Assembly: GCF_900107485.1 (NCBI RefSeq)
Contig: NZ_FNQE01000005.1
Coordinates: 1,863-65,862, forward strand
From: Proteiniborus ethanoligenes
Lineage (GTDB): Bacteria; Bacillota; Clostridia; Tissierellales; Proteiniboraceae
Reading direction: 5' to 3'
DNA: 64,000 nucleotides
Below the pieces are notes generated by a model that saw only the letters and a list, made by a program, of their open reading frames with translations, did no database searches and had not been told where the DNA came from. Position numbers and translations under genes: made by a program. The stretch's first letter is position 1. The number at the start of each line of letters is the position of its first letter. Shown here piece by piece: positions 24,662 through 34,639 of this stretch.

Positions 24662-26059
24662 TTACTTGGTTATCTTTAGAATCTTATGTGTATAGGAAAA
24701 CACCTCTAAGCTTGGGTCAAAATATCTGTATATCATATCTCCATTTTCAAAAGAACCATCCTGATACTTGTTCCTGCTATTCCATGTTGTATCTAGAATA
24801 ATCCATCTACCATCAATTAAAGCTTCATTCCAAGCGTGATTCGATTTTGTATGGTCGACAACATCCCAATAACCACCACCTGCACTTCCCCCCAATGCAT
24901 GTCCTACTACTATTCTTGAAGGTATCCCAACTGATCTAATAAGTGCATTAGTCAATTCTGCATACCCTTGACATACGGATCTTTTGTTTTGCAAGGTTTC
25001 ATAGGGACTAGTTCCTACATATCCGCCAGTTAAATATGCATCCCAATCATAATAAATATTTTGTGCAACCCAATCATTTATCTTTAAAAGTTTTTCATAT
25101 TCGGAATTTGTGCCTTTTGTAATTTCCTTAGCCAAACTCTCTATTTGGTTTCTTTCGCTTTCATTTCTAATTATACTTAAATCTAAATATTCACTTGTCT
25201 CAATAACAGAATTCTTTAAAAACTGCACATAATTATTTTCATACACTGGTGAGATTAAAAAAAATATTTCACCGTTCCTATTTTCTAATGGTATATTCCA
25301 ATAGTAGCTCCAGTAGGTAGAATATCTAGCTTTACTAAAGTAGGTATCTACATAATATTCTCCATCCTTTAGCTTATTTCTTAAATTAAATGTTCCTTCA
25401 TATGAACCATTAGATTTAACATCTAGGTATTCACTAATAATATCATTATTATTTGATTTTTTAACCATGAATGACCAATTTGTTTTGCCTAAACCTGATC
25501 GCCCTTCAACTCTAATTCTCTCATTATCTACAATCTCCATTTTTATATAATCATCTTTAAAATTTGATGAGCTTTCATATACCTTTAGCTGTTTCAAAGC
25601 TTTTATATCCTGAGTATTAATTATAGATATTATTTTATTTTCGCCATTCCAATCTACCTCGTACATAAGGCTTTCCGCTATAAATCTTAATGGTACATAT
25701 GTAGTACTGTTAATTAGCTTTGGTGCAATTGATAGTAAATGTTCCTGATCATTTACCTTTGCAGCTTTACTATCGATAGATAATTCAATATTTTTGTCTT
25801 CAGTTCTTGCTGTGATTGCTTTTTTTTCCGCATCCCAAGTGACTTCAGCCCCAAGTTGTTCAAATATTGCCCTCATAGGAACTAAGGTATTTCCATTAAA
25901 AATATAGACTGGCTTATCGGTTTTAAACTCAATACCATCTTTAAAAATTTTAATATCCTGTACTACTTGTGGTTCAGAACTTCCCGCAAAAATTGCAACA
26001 TTAAAACTGGAAATCATAAGCAGAATAATTATTAATGTTTTTATAAGTTTTTTAGTCAT
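24662..26059 (-). CDS. Secreted copper-amine-oxidase-N domain plus transglutaminase-like protein
   Basis: Surface protein of 465 residues. A signal peptide (about 1-25, IFAGSSE) is followed by a stalk-type domain (about 35-145, with VPMRAIFEQLGAEVTWD and YVPLRFIAESL) known from clostridial wall proteins. The C-terminal third is a transglutaminase/protease-like fold with a Cys-His-Asp triad: Cys in RSVCQGYAEL, His in NHAWNEA and Asp in WIILDTTWN. It may cross-link or cleave surface proteins. GGGGG precedes the ATG. No anchor motif other than the stalk domain is seen. Confidence 0.88.
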   Translation of the reverse strand: MTKKLIKTLIIILLMISSFNVAIFAGSSEPQVVQDIKIFKDGIEFKTDKPVYIFNGNTLVPMRAIFEQLGAEVTWDAEKKAITARTEDKNIELSIDSKAAKVNDQEHLLSIAPKLINSTTYVPLRFIAESLMYEVDWNGENKIISIINTQDIKALKQLKVYESSSNFKDDYIKMEIVDNERIRVEGRSGLGKTNWSFMVKKSNNNDIISEYLDVKSNGSYEGTFNLRNKLKDGEYYVDTYFSKARYSTYWSYYWNIPLENRNGEIFFLISPVYENNYVQFLKNSVIETSEYLDLSIIRNESERNQIESLAKEITKGTNSEYEKLLKINDWVAQNIYYDWDAYLTGGYVGTSPYETLQNKRSVCQGYAELTNALIRSVGIPSRIVVGHALGGSAGGGYWDVVDHTKSNHAWNEALIDGRWIILDTTWNSRNKYQDGSFENGDMIYRYFDPSLEVFSYTHKILKITK

Positions 26060-26077
26060 ATTTGTTTTCCCCCTTTA

Positions 26078-26175
26078 TTACTCCGTTCTTAACATCATGC
26101 TTAGTTACCATGTAAGACTTCATCTCCTGCATTTTAGCTTACATTTTTTCATTAATTCAAACATTCTATCATCCG
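26078..26175 (-). pseudogene. Remnant of a small coiled-coil gene
   Basis: With one frameshift and one stop, the minus strand encodes DDRMFELMKKM, AKMQEMKSYMVTKHDVKN. This resembles the N-terminal half of the coiled-coil protein at 23707-24009 (MDDKVFSLLEKM, MVTKDDL). No ribosome binding site or full frame remains. The rest of the 280-base gap up to tolC holds only a terminator. Confidence 0.6.
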
Positions 26176-26291
26176 TGAATCATTTTTCCCATTTAATAGA
26201 AATCAAATTATATTATATCATTTGTTAGACATTTCAGGAATACCTTTTATATGACTGTGAGAAATGGCTAAGATGACCCCCTTCACCACAT

Positions 26292-26325
26292 AAAAAAACC
26301 CTTTGGATTTTACTCCGCCAGGGTT
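26292..26325 (-). terminator. Terminator after the tolC-family gene
   Basis: AACCCT / AGGGTT stem followed on the minus strand by seven T, 16 bases after the stop codon. Confidence 0.75.
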
Positions 26326-26340
26326 CTTCTTAATCACTAT

Positions 26341-27555
26341 TTATATTGTGTTTTTCCCTAAACCTATACTATATTTATAATCAAGCAATGCTAAGTTATA
26401 TGCATGTATTTGCTTGGAAAGATTCTTCTTAGCATCCATTAAATCTATTCTAGCCTTTGTAACATCATTTGCAGTATTTTGACCTAGCTCATAGCTTAGC
26501 TCTGTTAGCTCATATGCCTTTTGTGCGTTTTCTACTGCCTTTTCATAGGTCTTTATCTGTTTCTCTGCTGTAATTAAGCTATAATATGCAGCTCTTACAG
26601 ACATTTCAACACCATTTTTAGCCATATCAAGGTTTTTAGCTGCTTGTTCTACTGCGATTTCTTGTTCTCTGTATTTGTATTGATTTGGAGTAGAGTGTCT
26701 AGCTTTTACAGCTTTAAATGTAAGCTCAGATAACTCAAAGCCTTCCTGAGAAACCTTTAGCATTGCACTGTTTTCTTTAGCAGCTTGAATTGATTCCTCT
26801 AAGCTTATTTCCTCATGCTCTTTATACTCTATCTTATCAGTTAGCTTTACTTTCTGATCTAAAGGTAGACCTAATGTATTGTTAAAGCTCATTTTTTGCA
26901 ATTCATATCCCATTGTTGCCATATCTAATCCTGATTGAGCTTGAGATACAGCAAGCTCTACTGATAAAAGCTGCTGACGGGAAATAGTACCTAATTCGTA
27001 CATTTTTTTGCTTTGTTCATATTGTCTATTTACCAACTCTAAACCTTCTCTAGCTATTTCTAAATCCTTTTCACTTTGTAACAAATCAAAATAAGCTTTT
27101 TCTACATTGAATTTTATCTCATTTTCTTTTATTTCTTTATTCCATATGGATATTTGTCTTGAAAGCTTTAACTGTCTGTCTAGAACACCAAGTTCTAAGA
27201 GATGTAGTTCATATGTTGGAATACTTTTTTGAGATTCTCTAAAATCTTCATAACTTGGCTTGTCAGGGCCATCTGGTATTAAATCATAATTTATACTAGA
27301 CACATCTTCAATACCATCAAGTCCTCTTATAACGCTTCTATCTTGTTCATATTTCAGCTCTGTTCTCTTCATATCTAAATCCTGTATTTTTACATCTCTA
27401 CTATGCTCTAAGGCATATTCTATAGCCTGTTTTAAGCTTAATTCAATTTCTTTATTTTCTTTAACCTCATTTACACTATTACCCTCTGCATAAGCAACAG
27501 CACCTATAGAAAAAAGCATGACAACAGCTAAAACAAATGACATAAATCTCCTCAT
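26341..27555 (-). CDS. TolC-family (outer-membrane-efflux-like) helical protein
   Basis: Secreted, long-helical protein of 404 residues with a signal peptide (about 1-23, AYA) and two repeats of the TolC/OEP pattern (LSLKQAIEYALEHSRDV near 41; ISLEESIQAAKENSAML near 230). GLELVNRQYEQSKKMYELG and YELTELSYELGQNTANDV are typical of the two helical hairpins. TolC normally forms an outer-membrane channel, yet sortase, LtaS-like and SLH proteins here indicate a monoderm cell. The Gram-positive role of such proteins is unknown. A truncated duplicate lies at 23390-23553. Confidence 0.85.
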   Translation of the reverse strand: MRRFMSFVLAVVMLFSIGAVAYAEGNSVNEVKENKEIELSLKQAIEYALEHSRDVKIQDLDMKRTELKYEQDRSVIRGLDGIEDVSSINYDLIPDGPDKPSYEDFRESQKSIPTYELHLLELGVLDRQLKLSRQISIWNKEIKENEIKFNVEKAYFDLLQSEKDLEIAREGLELVNRQYEQSKKMYELGTISRQQLLSVELAVSQAQSGLDMATMGYELQKMSFNNTLGLPLDQKVKLTDKIEYKEHEEISLEESIQAAKENSAMLKVSQEGFELSELTFKAVKARHSTPNQYKYREQEIAVEQAAKNLDMAKNGVEMSVRAAYYSLITAEKQIKTYEKAVENAQKAYELTELSYELGQNTANDVTKARIDLMDAKKNLSKQIHAYNLALLDYKYSIGLGKNTI

Positions 27556-27668
27556 AACAAACTCCTCCTTATGTGTTAACTATATTATTTGAAATCTTAT
27601 ACTGTACGATATATATCTATATGTATTTTACTTGATTATAGCACAATTATATGTATATCATCAAGGTA

Positions 27669-27977
27669 AGTATTATTATGTTAGACCTAAGATTTTTGTT
27701 TATTACTTCAATAGTTCTGATATGTTTTTAATATAATTTAGCTATGTATATGCAAAGAAATAGAGCAAAAAATAAAAATGGGCAAGCCCTATGCTCAACC
27801 CTTATCCTGTTTATTTCTTAATCCTTTATTTTACCCCTTTGATTACCCTTATTTCAACATCTTGTTTTTCAACCTTTTTATCAATTTCATCTACTTTCTT
27901 TTCAAGGGTGTCTAGCTTTTCATAGGTTTGTTTATATCCGTCAAATAAAGCTTTATGGTTTGTATCCATTTTATCTT
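27669..27977. repeat. Duplicated segment, copy B
   Basis: Counterpart of 23550-23858. Here it stands upstream of the intact tolC gene and covers the 3' half of the coiled-coil gene at 27826-28098. Confidence 0.9.
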
Positions 27978-28098
27978 CAAGTCTTACTATAGACTGATTA
28001 GTTTTAGATAATTCTCCTTTGACGTCTGACAATTCTCCCTTAACATCTTGTATCTCTACATACATCTTTTCTAACAAACTAAAAACCTTATCATCCAT
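27826..28098 (-). CDS. Small coiled-coil protein, paralogue 2
   Basis: Soluble coiled-coil protein of 90 residues (MDDKVFSLLEKMYVEI...). The ATG at 28098 follows AAGGAGGG. Two short repeats, DVKGELS-DVKGELS, occupy the region where paralogue 1 has a different spacer. The C-terminal 50 residues are nearly the same as in paralogue 1. It overlaps the end of the gene upstream by eight bases. Function unknown. Confidence 0.7.
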   Translation of the reverse strand: MDDKVFSLLEKMYVEIQDVKGELSDVKGELSKTNQSIVRLEDKMDTNHKALFDGYKQTYEKLDTLEKKVDEIDKKVEKQDVEIRVIKGVK

Positions 28099-28357
28099 CC
28101 CCAAACCCTCCTTCATTGTTATTATATACTTTTAGAATTGGGACAAGATTCCTGTCCCAGAGACCTATGTAGCCATCAAATAAGTCATCTATTTCAGGCA
28201 TGACCTCGTGATCAATTTTAGTATTTGTCTTTTTAACTTCATTTTCTATACTATCTACTTTTGAATTTACTTGTTTAAATCCTTCTTGCATTTCACTATA
28301 CATCTTTGTCATAAATTCAAATAATTGTCCATTTGTTATGACTACATTTTCACTCAA
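28091..28357 (-). CDS. Small coiled-coil protein, paralogue 3, 3' end altered by a REP insertion
   Basis: Frame of 88 residues from the TTG at 28357, which follows GGAGGG by seven bases; an ATG at 28372 precedes that site. It begins with a family-type segment (QLFEFMTKMYSEMQEGF) and a coiled coil up to DDLFDGY. The family tail should follow there, but the frame instead reads through the REP element (residues GLWDRNLVP) into the leader of paralogue 2. This is probably a damaged gene. Confidence 0.6.
   Translation of the reverse strand: MSENVVITNGQLFEFMTKMYSEMQEGFKQVNSKVDSIENEVKKTNTKIDHEVMPEIDDLFDGYIGLWDRNLVPILKVYNNNEGGFGDG
28138..28166. repeat. REP-like element, copy 2, inside a coding frame
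   Basis: ATTGGGACAAGATTCCTGTC followed by CCAGAGACC. It interrupts the 3' end of the coiled-coil gene at 28091-28357. Confidence 0.7.
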
Positions 28358-28469
28358 CCCTATACCCTCCATATATCAACTATGTTTATTATACCATCAA
28401 TTTATCACCATATTCAATATAAATGAACATACAAGTTTCCAATACTTTAATTAGTCACCAATTTTTAAT

Positions 28470-28498
28470 TTGGACAAGGTTCCTGTCCCTGTGTCCTA
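28470..28498. repeat. REP-like element, copy 3
   Basis: TTGGACAAGGTTCCTGTCCC followed by TGTGTCC, nearly identical to 24615-24644. It lies in the 365-base gap 28358-28722, which otherwise holds two hairpins and no gene. Confidence 0.7.
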
Positions 28499-28586
28499 CC
28501 CTTGATTTTTCATTAAGTGTACCCTAGAACATGTATAACTCTATCTAATTCCATCATTATATTCAATTAGATCAAAACATAGTAAT

Positions 28587-28614
28587 GGGGCGGGATTAAA
28601 GATAATCCCACCCC
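28587..28614 (-). terminator. Second hairpin behind the S-layer gene
   Basis: GGGTGGGATTA / TAATCCCGCCC-type inverted repeat with one bulge. It is GC-rich against the AT-rich background and could be a back-up terminator. Confidence 0.5.
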
Positions 28615-28633
28615 AACTATTGACAAAGAACCG

Positions 28634-28672
28634 AAAAACCTCAAGGCTTTGGATCTCTCCTTTGCCTTGAGG
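28634..28672 (-). terminator. Terminator of the S-layer gene
   Basis: A 9-bp stem CCTCAAGGC / GCCTTGAGG followed on the minus strand by TTTTT, about 50 bases after the stop codon. Confidence 0.85.
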
Positions 28673-28722
28673 TCTTTAAGTTACTTAATTGCTAGGCATG
28701 AAATCTGCCCCGTTTAATCTTA

Positions 28723-31104
28723 CTATTTTACAACATACTTGATAAATCTGCCACTTGTTCCATCAAAGTAAAGTGTTACAGTATCTTCTGTTCCAACTTT
28801 GTCAGATAGATCTCTTAAAGCTTTCTTAGCATATCCATCTGTAGGATTTCCTACGTAAATTACTGCATCTGATACAAGCTCATAAGTTACTCCACCAATT
28901 TTTATTGTTCTATCTGTTAAGCTTATTCCGTTTGTATCAATTTTTCCTGATACTTTAGTAGCCATTGTTCCTGCTACTATTTCACCAGACTTATTGCCAA
29001 CCTTAACATCATATACTGTTCCAACTACTGTAGCTTTTTCAAAAGTTAATGATGTCAAATATACTTCTTCTTTTCCATTTATTTGCATTGTTATTTCTTG
29101 TTTGCCACCTACTCTAAGGTTTTTAACATCTGTAATTAAACCTTTAACAGTAGCATCACTAGCGTCTGCATTTGTAGCGTCTATAAACATAGCTACTACT
29201 CTACCATCTACTTCATACAATTTGCCACCTTGAACTTGGCTAAATTCAGCATCAGCTTTTGCCCATGTCATTACTGTATAATCAGCAACAGCTGATTCGT
29301 TATTTGTCCAGAATACTGTAGCATCTGATTGTAATCTAAGACCTTCAGCATAAGTTGCAGTAGTTTTAAATGCAGTTGAAATATTTGTTTGTCTTAATTT
29401 TTCAACTTTTGTCACTGCCCCATTTGCATTAAGTGTAACTATAACAACATCATGTTTTGTTCCTATAGTAGGATTAGAGATTGAGCCATCGTTAGTTCCA
29501 AAACCAACAAATTTTGCTGAATCTTCAATAAATGCTTTCGTTAAATCGTATTTTACTATTTTACCTTCACTATTTAATACATCAAATGTATAGTATACTG
29601 CTGAACCTCTTCCTTCATATCTAGCAAGTGGACTTGCTAATAAAGCATATGAACTATTAGTTGTAACTGCTCCAGTATCTCCTACTACAAGTACTGGGTT
29701 TCCATTATAATCGAAGTATACAGTCACTGTTCCTTCTTTCTTCATTGCATCTAATGCAGTTGCCGTTAAACCTGCTAGTTTGCTTCCGTCAAGATATTTA
29801 GCAGATAAATCGTAAACTTCTCCATCAAACTTAAATCCATCACTGTAAACTCTTTCGATTTCGCCACTTTCTTCTATATTGATTACAACAGCGAATTTTT
29901 GTGATGCATTATAGAATAAGATATCCATATCATCTAATTCTTCTGCTTTTACAGTTTTGCCATCTCTAATTAATGTGTATTTATTTACATCTAATTCATC
30001 TTTGTTATAGCTATAGACAACATCATCTTTAACATCTTTAACTACTATATTGCCATCAAATGTATATCCTTTTGCCCAAGCAATGTTTCCGTCTTCATCA
30101 AGTACTATTTTTGCATAATCTACATCATCAAAATTAGCTTTTACTTCTGTTGTTCCATTAAGTTTTAAATTTGCTCCAGTTGCAACGTCATATTTTACGT
30201 TTTCTGTCACTAGCTTAAGTTTTCCATCTGATGACGAATAAATAACAGCATCATATTTAGCTTCATTTTGTTGAGATAATGCTACTATTTTACCTGAAGC
30301 ATACCAAGCTTTTACAGTCAAGCCTTCATAGAAATTGAAATCAAATCCAGCTGGAGCTGTTAAAGTAGTATCGCCTACTTTTATAGAACTCTTTGTTGTA
30401 TTAACTATAGTAACCATACCTTCAACATTTTTAAATCCAAGCTCATCTAACAAAGTAACTGCAGTAGTACCTTGTGTACCTGATTTAACCCATACAGGTT
30501 GACCAGTTATTCCAGTACCAACTTGAACCATCATTTCGATTTCAAGTGCATTGTCAAGTAATTGAGCTACTAATCCTCTAACTGCTGGAAGACCTTGAAC
30601 GCCTTTTACTTGATCAAGTAAATCATTTTCGTTAGCTACGATTAGGTATCCGTATGGATATCCTCCTCTTGATTCTGCAGCTGTTTCATAGCCTAATGCT
30701 CTCATAACCATAGTTACTGCTTGTTCGTAAGTTACAGGACTATTTGGAGCAAATGTTCCGTCTCCCATACCCTTAACAATACCTAATTTAGAAGCTATAT
30801 TTACATATCCTGCAGCCCAGTTTCCTGCTGGAACGTCTGTAAATACAGTAGATCCTTGTGCAGCTAAAGCAGCAGACTCTAAGCCTTTTACTCTAACTAC
30901 TGCAGCAGCAAATTCTGCTCTTGTTATTGTGTTATTTGGTTTAAATGTACCATCTGGATAGCCTGTTAGTACTTTTAATTGAGATAGTCTCTCTACAGCA
31001 TCTTCGTAGTCTGTACCAACTACATCGCTTGGTGCAGCGAACGCGAAGCTGAAGCTACCAAGTACTAATGTAAGTACTAGTACTAATGATAAAACCTTCT
31101 TCAT
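28723..31104 (-). CDS. Probable major S-layer protein (SLH type)
   Basis: Secreted protein of 793 residues. The frame is open to 31281, but the ATG at 31104 has AGGGAGG directly upstream and begins a perfect signal peptide (MKKVLSLVLVLTLVLG, cleavage after AFA). Two clear SLH domains (about residues 25-80 and 86-145) and a degenerate third follow. The remainder, about 600 residues, is Val/Thr/Asp-rich, lacks Cys and looks all-beta. A consensus promoter, long leader with hairpins and strong terminator all fit a highly expressed gene, so I infer it is the main S-layer subunit. Confidence 0.85.
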   Translation of the reverse strand: MKKVLSLVLVLTLVLGSFSFAFAAPSDVVGTDYEDAVERLSQLKVLTGYPDGTFKPNNTITRAEFAAAVVRVKGLESAALAAQGSTVFTDVPAGNWAAGYVNIASKLGIVKGMGDGTFAPNSPVTYEQAVTMVMRALGYETAAESRGGYPYGYLIVANENDLLDQVKGVQGLPAVRGLVAQLLDNALEIEMMVQVGTGITGQPVWVKSGTQGTTAVTLLDELGFKNVEGMVTIVNTTKSSIKVGDTTLTAPAGFDFNFYEGLTVKAWYASGKIVALSQQNEAKYDAVIYSSSDGKLKLVTENVKYDVATGANLKLNGTTEVKANFDDVDYAKIVLDEDGNIAWAKGYTFDGNIVVKDVKDDVVYSYNKDELDVNKYTLIRDGKTVKAEELDDMDILFYNASQKFAVVINIEESGEIERVYSDGFKFDGEVYDLSAKYLDGSKLAGLTATALDAMKKEGTVTVYFDYNGNPVLVVGDTGAVTTNSSYALLASPLARYEGRGSAVYYTFDVLNSEGKIVKYDLTKAFIEDSAKFVGFGTNDGSISNPTIGTKHDVVIVTLNANGAVTKVEKLRQTNISTAFKTTATYAEGLRLQSDATVFWTNNESAVADYTVMTWAKADAEFSQVQGGKLYEVDGRVVAMFIDATNADASDATVKGLITDVKNLRVGGKQEITMQINGKEEVYLTSLTFEKATVVGTVYDVKVGNKSGEIVAGTMATKVSGKIDTNGISLTDRTIKIGGVTYELVSDAVIYVGNPTDGYAKKALRDLSDKVGTEDTVTLYFDGTSGRFIKYVVK

Positions 31105-31147
31105 TGAATAAAACCTCCCTATAATATAATTTTTATTTTTTTCTTTT

Positions 31148-31187
31148 GAAGGAATTTGAAACTTATAGGTCAGAATGTAATTCCTTC
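31148..31187 (-). promoter_or_regulatory. Stem-loop in the long 5' leader of the S-layer gene
   Basis: A perfect 9-bp stem GAAGGAATT / AATTCCTTC. A further inverted pair (CTGACCTATAAG-like) lies nearby, giving nested structure between promoter and start. Long structured leaders stabilise S-layer mRNA in other bacteria; this role here is inferred. Confidence 0.5.
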
Positions 31188-31252
31188 CGAAACCAGTCTG
31201 ACTTATACTTGTAGAAACAGGTAATATGTACAACACCTGCATTCTATCCCTA

Positions 31253-31281
31253 ATTATAGCACGAACATATTTGTCAGTCAA
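31253..31281 (-). promoter_or_regulatory. Consensus sigma-A promoter of the S-layer gene
   Basis: TTGACT (31276-31281), exactly 17 bases and TATAAT (31253-31258), about 150 bases upstream of the start codon. Confidence 0.85.
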
Positions 31282-31420
31282 TGAGACAAGTATGTTTGTA
31301 ATGAAAATGTAATAATAGGCAATTCCCTACCTCTTTATTACATTAACTATTATATAACAGAACTCTCTAAAATAACATTACAGTTGTGTTACAGTTGCTT
31401 TACAGTTGTGTGGCTGGTTT

Positions 31421-31509
31421 TTTAGTTGTTAGTTGTTAGTTGTTAGTTGTTAGTTGTTAGCTAAGAACTAAGAACTAACAACTAAGAGCTAAGAGTTAAG
31501 AACTAGGAA
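31421..31509. repeat. Heptamer repeat with inverted half, behind pyrG
   Basis: Five TTAGTTG units are followed by CTAAGAACTAAGAACTAAC, CAACTAAGAGC and further variants, so the two halves can form a long imperfect hairpin. It reaches the pyrG stop codon and could act as its terminator. Confidence 0.8.
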
Positions 31510-33168
<1,659 letters not shown>

Positions 33169-33258
33169 CTACGATTTGCTTGAGCGACTATAGGTGCCTC
33201 TACGGTTTAAATAACTATTGTATTTTATAATAAGCGAATGTATGTGTCAATGGTAGAA

Positions 33259-33397
33259 CGATAGTTTAACGATAGTTTAACGATAGTTTAACGATAGTTT
33301 AACGATAGTTTAACGATAGTTTAACGATAGTTTAACTACTGTTTAACTACTGTTTAACTACTGTTTAACTACTGTTTAACTACTGTTTAACTACTGT
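33259..33397. repeat. Bipartite 11-bp tandem array (S41 protease-pyrG gap)
   Basis: Seven units of CGATAGTTTAA (33259-33335) then five of CTACTGTTTAA and a partial one (33336-33397). Read on the minus strand the CAGTAG block comes first, directly after the protease, and supplies its last codon and TAG stop. It is the most homogeneous of the four arrays: within each block the units are identical. Confidence 0.95.
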
Positions 33398-34560
33398 TCT
33401 TTAAGTATTTTTATGGCTTTTTTTAGCTGTAGGTCTTCTTCTGTTGTATTTTCGACTATTATGTCTGGTTCTATACCTACATTGTTAACAGGGTTTTTGT
33501 TTGGTGTAAGGTATTCTGCTGTAGTTAGTTTTAATCCTCCACCATTTACTAGAGTGAGTACTGTTTGAACTGTTCCTTTTCCAAAGGTTTTGGTTCCTAT
33601 TATAGTACCTACCCCTCTGTCCTGTACAGCCCCTGCAAATATTTCAGATGCACTAGCACTACCTCCATTGACTAATACTGCTAGTTTATATTTAGGCGCA
33701 TCTAAATAAGAATTATAGGTTCTGATATTTTCATTGGCATCTCTTATGTGTACTAGTGGTCCTTCTGGAATCAAAAATCTAAGTATGTTTAATACTTCAT
33801 TTAAACCACCACCAGGATTGTTTCTGAGATCAAATATTACTTTTTTAACCTTGTTATTGTCGAACTCTCCTAGTACCTTTATTACATTTTCTAGTGCATG
33901 GTCATTAAATTCTGTTATTTTTATGTAGCCTATGTTGTTCTTTAAGATTTCATATTCTACTGGATTTATTTCTATGATTGCTCTTGTTAGGTTAAAATAC
34001 AAAAGCTTGTCTTCTCCATTTCTCCTTATACCTAGCTTTACTGTAGTTCCTGGCTCTCCTCTTATAAGGCTGGCCGCTTTTTGAGTAGTGAAGCCTTTAA
34101 TATCTACATCATCCACTGTCACTATAAGATCCTCTGGTAATATACCTGCTTTAAAGCCTGGAGTGCCTTTTATTGGTGAAACTACTAGAATGTATCCATC
34201 TTTTTCTGTTATATGAACGCCTATGCCTCCAAATTCACCTGATAGGGTTTCGTTAAGCTCCTTGAATTCATTTTCTGTGTAATAGCTGCTGTAGCCATCT
34301 AAGACTGAAAGTGCTCCTTTTATGGCTCCTTCTACAAGCTGCTCTTCTGTTACCTCATATGCATAGTTGAGTTTTACAAACTTTATTAGATTTTCGAGGA
34401 ATGTTAAGGCTTCTTTTACGTTATATTCTTGCTGTTCTGCTTGTTCCATTTGTTGTGGCTGCTCTACCTCACCTAAAGCTAATGTACTAGGTGAAGCTAT
34501 GATTAATGTAAATGCTAATATAATAGGTAAGAATTTTTTAGAGATGTTTTTTATGTTCAT
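33391..34560 (-). CDS. S41-family C-terminal processing peptidase (CtpA-like)
   Basis: Secreted serine protease of 389 residues with a signal peptide (about 1-28), a PDZ domain (about 95-175, GGIGVHITEKDGYILVVSP) and the S41 catalytic domain. The catalytic Ser lies in NGGSASASEIFAG and the Lys in GTKTFGKGTVQ. It trims C-termini of wall or membrane proteins. The last codons (Glu-Gln-stop) come from the adjoining 11-bp repeat array. The gene immediately upstream encodes an SLH protein with a PrcB-like end, so the two may act together at the surface. Confidence 0.93.
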   Translation of the reverse strand: MNIKNISKKFLPIILAFTLIIASPSTLALGEVEQPQQMEQAEQQEYNVKEALTFLENLIKFVKLNYAYEVTEEQLVEGAIKGALSVLDGYSSYYTENEFKELNETLSGEFGGIGVHITEKDGYILVVSPIKGTPGFKAGILPEDLIVTVDDVDIKGFTTQKAASLIRGEPGTTVKLGIRRNGEDKLLYFNLTRAIIEINPVEYEILKNNIGYIKITEFNDHALENVIKVLGEFDNNKVKKVIFDLRNNPGGGLNEVLNILRFLIPEGPLVHIRDANENIRTYNSYLDAPKYKLAVLVNGGSASASEIFAGAVQDRGVGTIIGTKTFGKGTVQTVLTLVNGGGLKLTTAEYLTPNKNPVNNVGIEPDIIVENTTEEDLQLKKAIKILKEQ

Positions 34561-34578
34561 GTTGTGCTCCTTTCGAGT

Positions 34579-34633
34579 ATTAGTTGTTGGTTGTTAGTTG
34601 TTAGCTAAGATCTAAGAACTAACAACCAACAAC
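34579..34633. repeat. Heptamer repeat with inverted half
   Basis: AGTTGTTGGTTGTTAGTTG, then GCTAAGATCTAAGAACTAAC and CAACCAACAACTG, fills the gap between the SLH-PrcB-like gene and the protease. Confidence 0.75.
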
Positions 34634-34639
34634 TGCTTT

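Noticed and set aside
31105-31281. 59-residue extension of the S-layer protein
   Set aside because: It would put the signal peptide inside the protein, and it covers the consensus promoter and leader stem.
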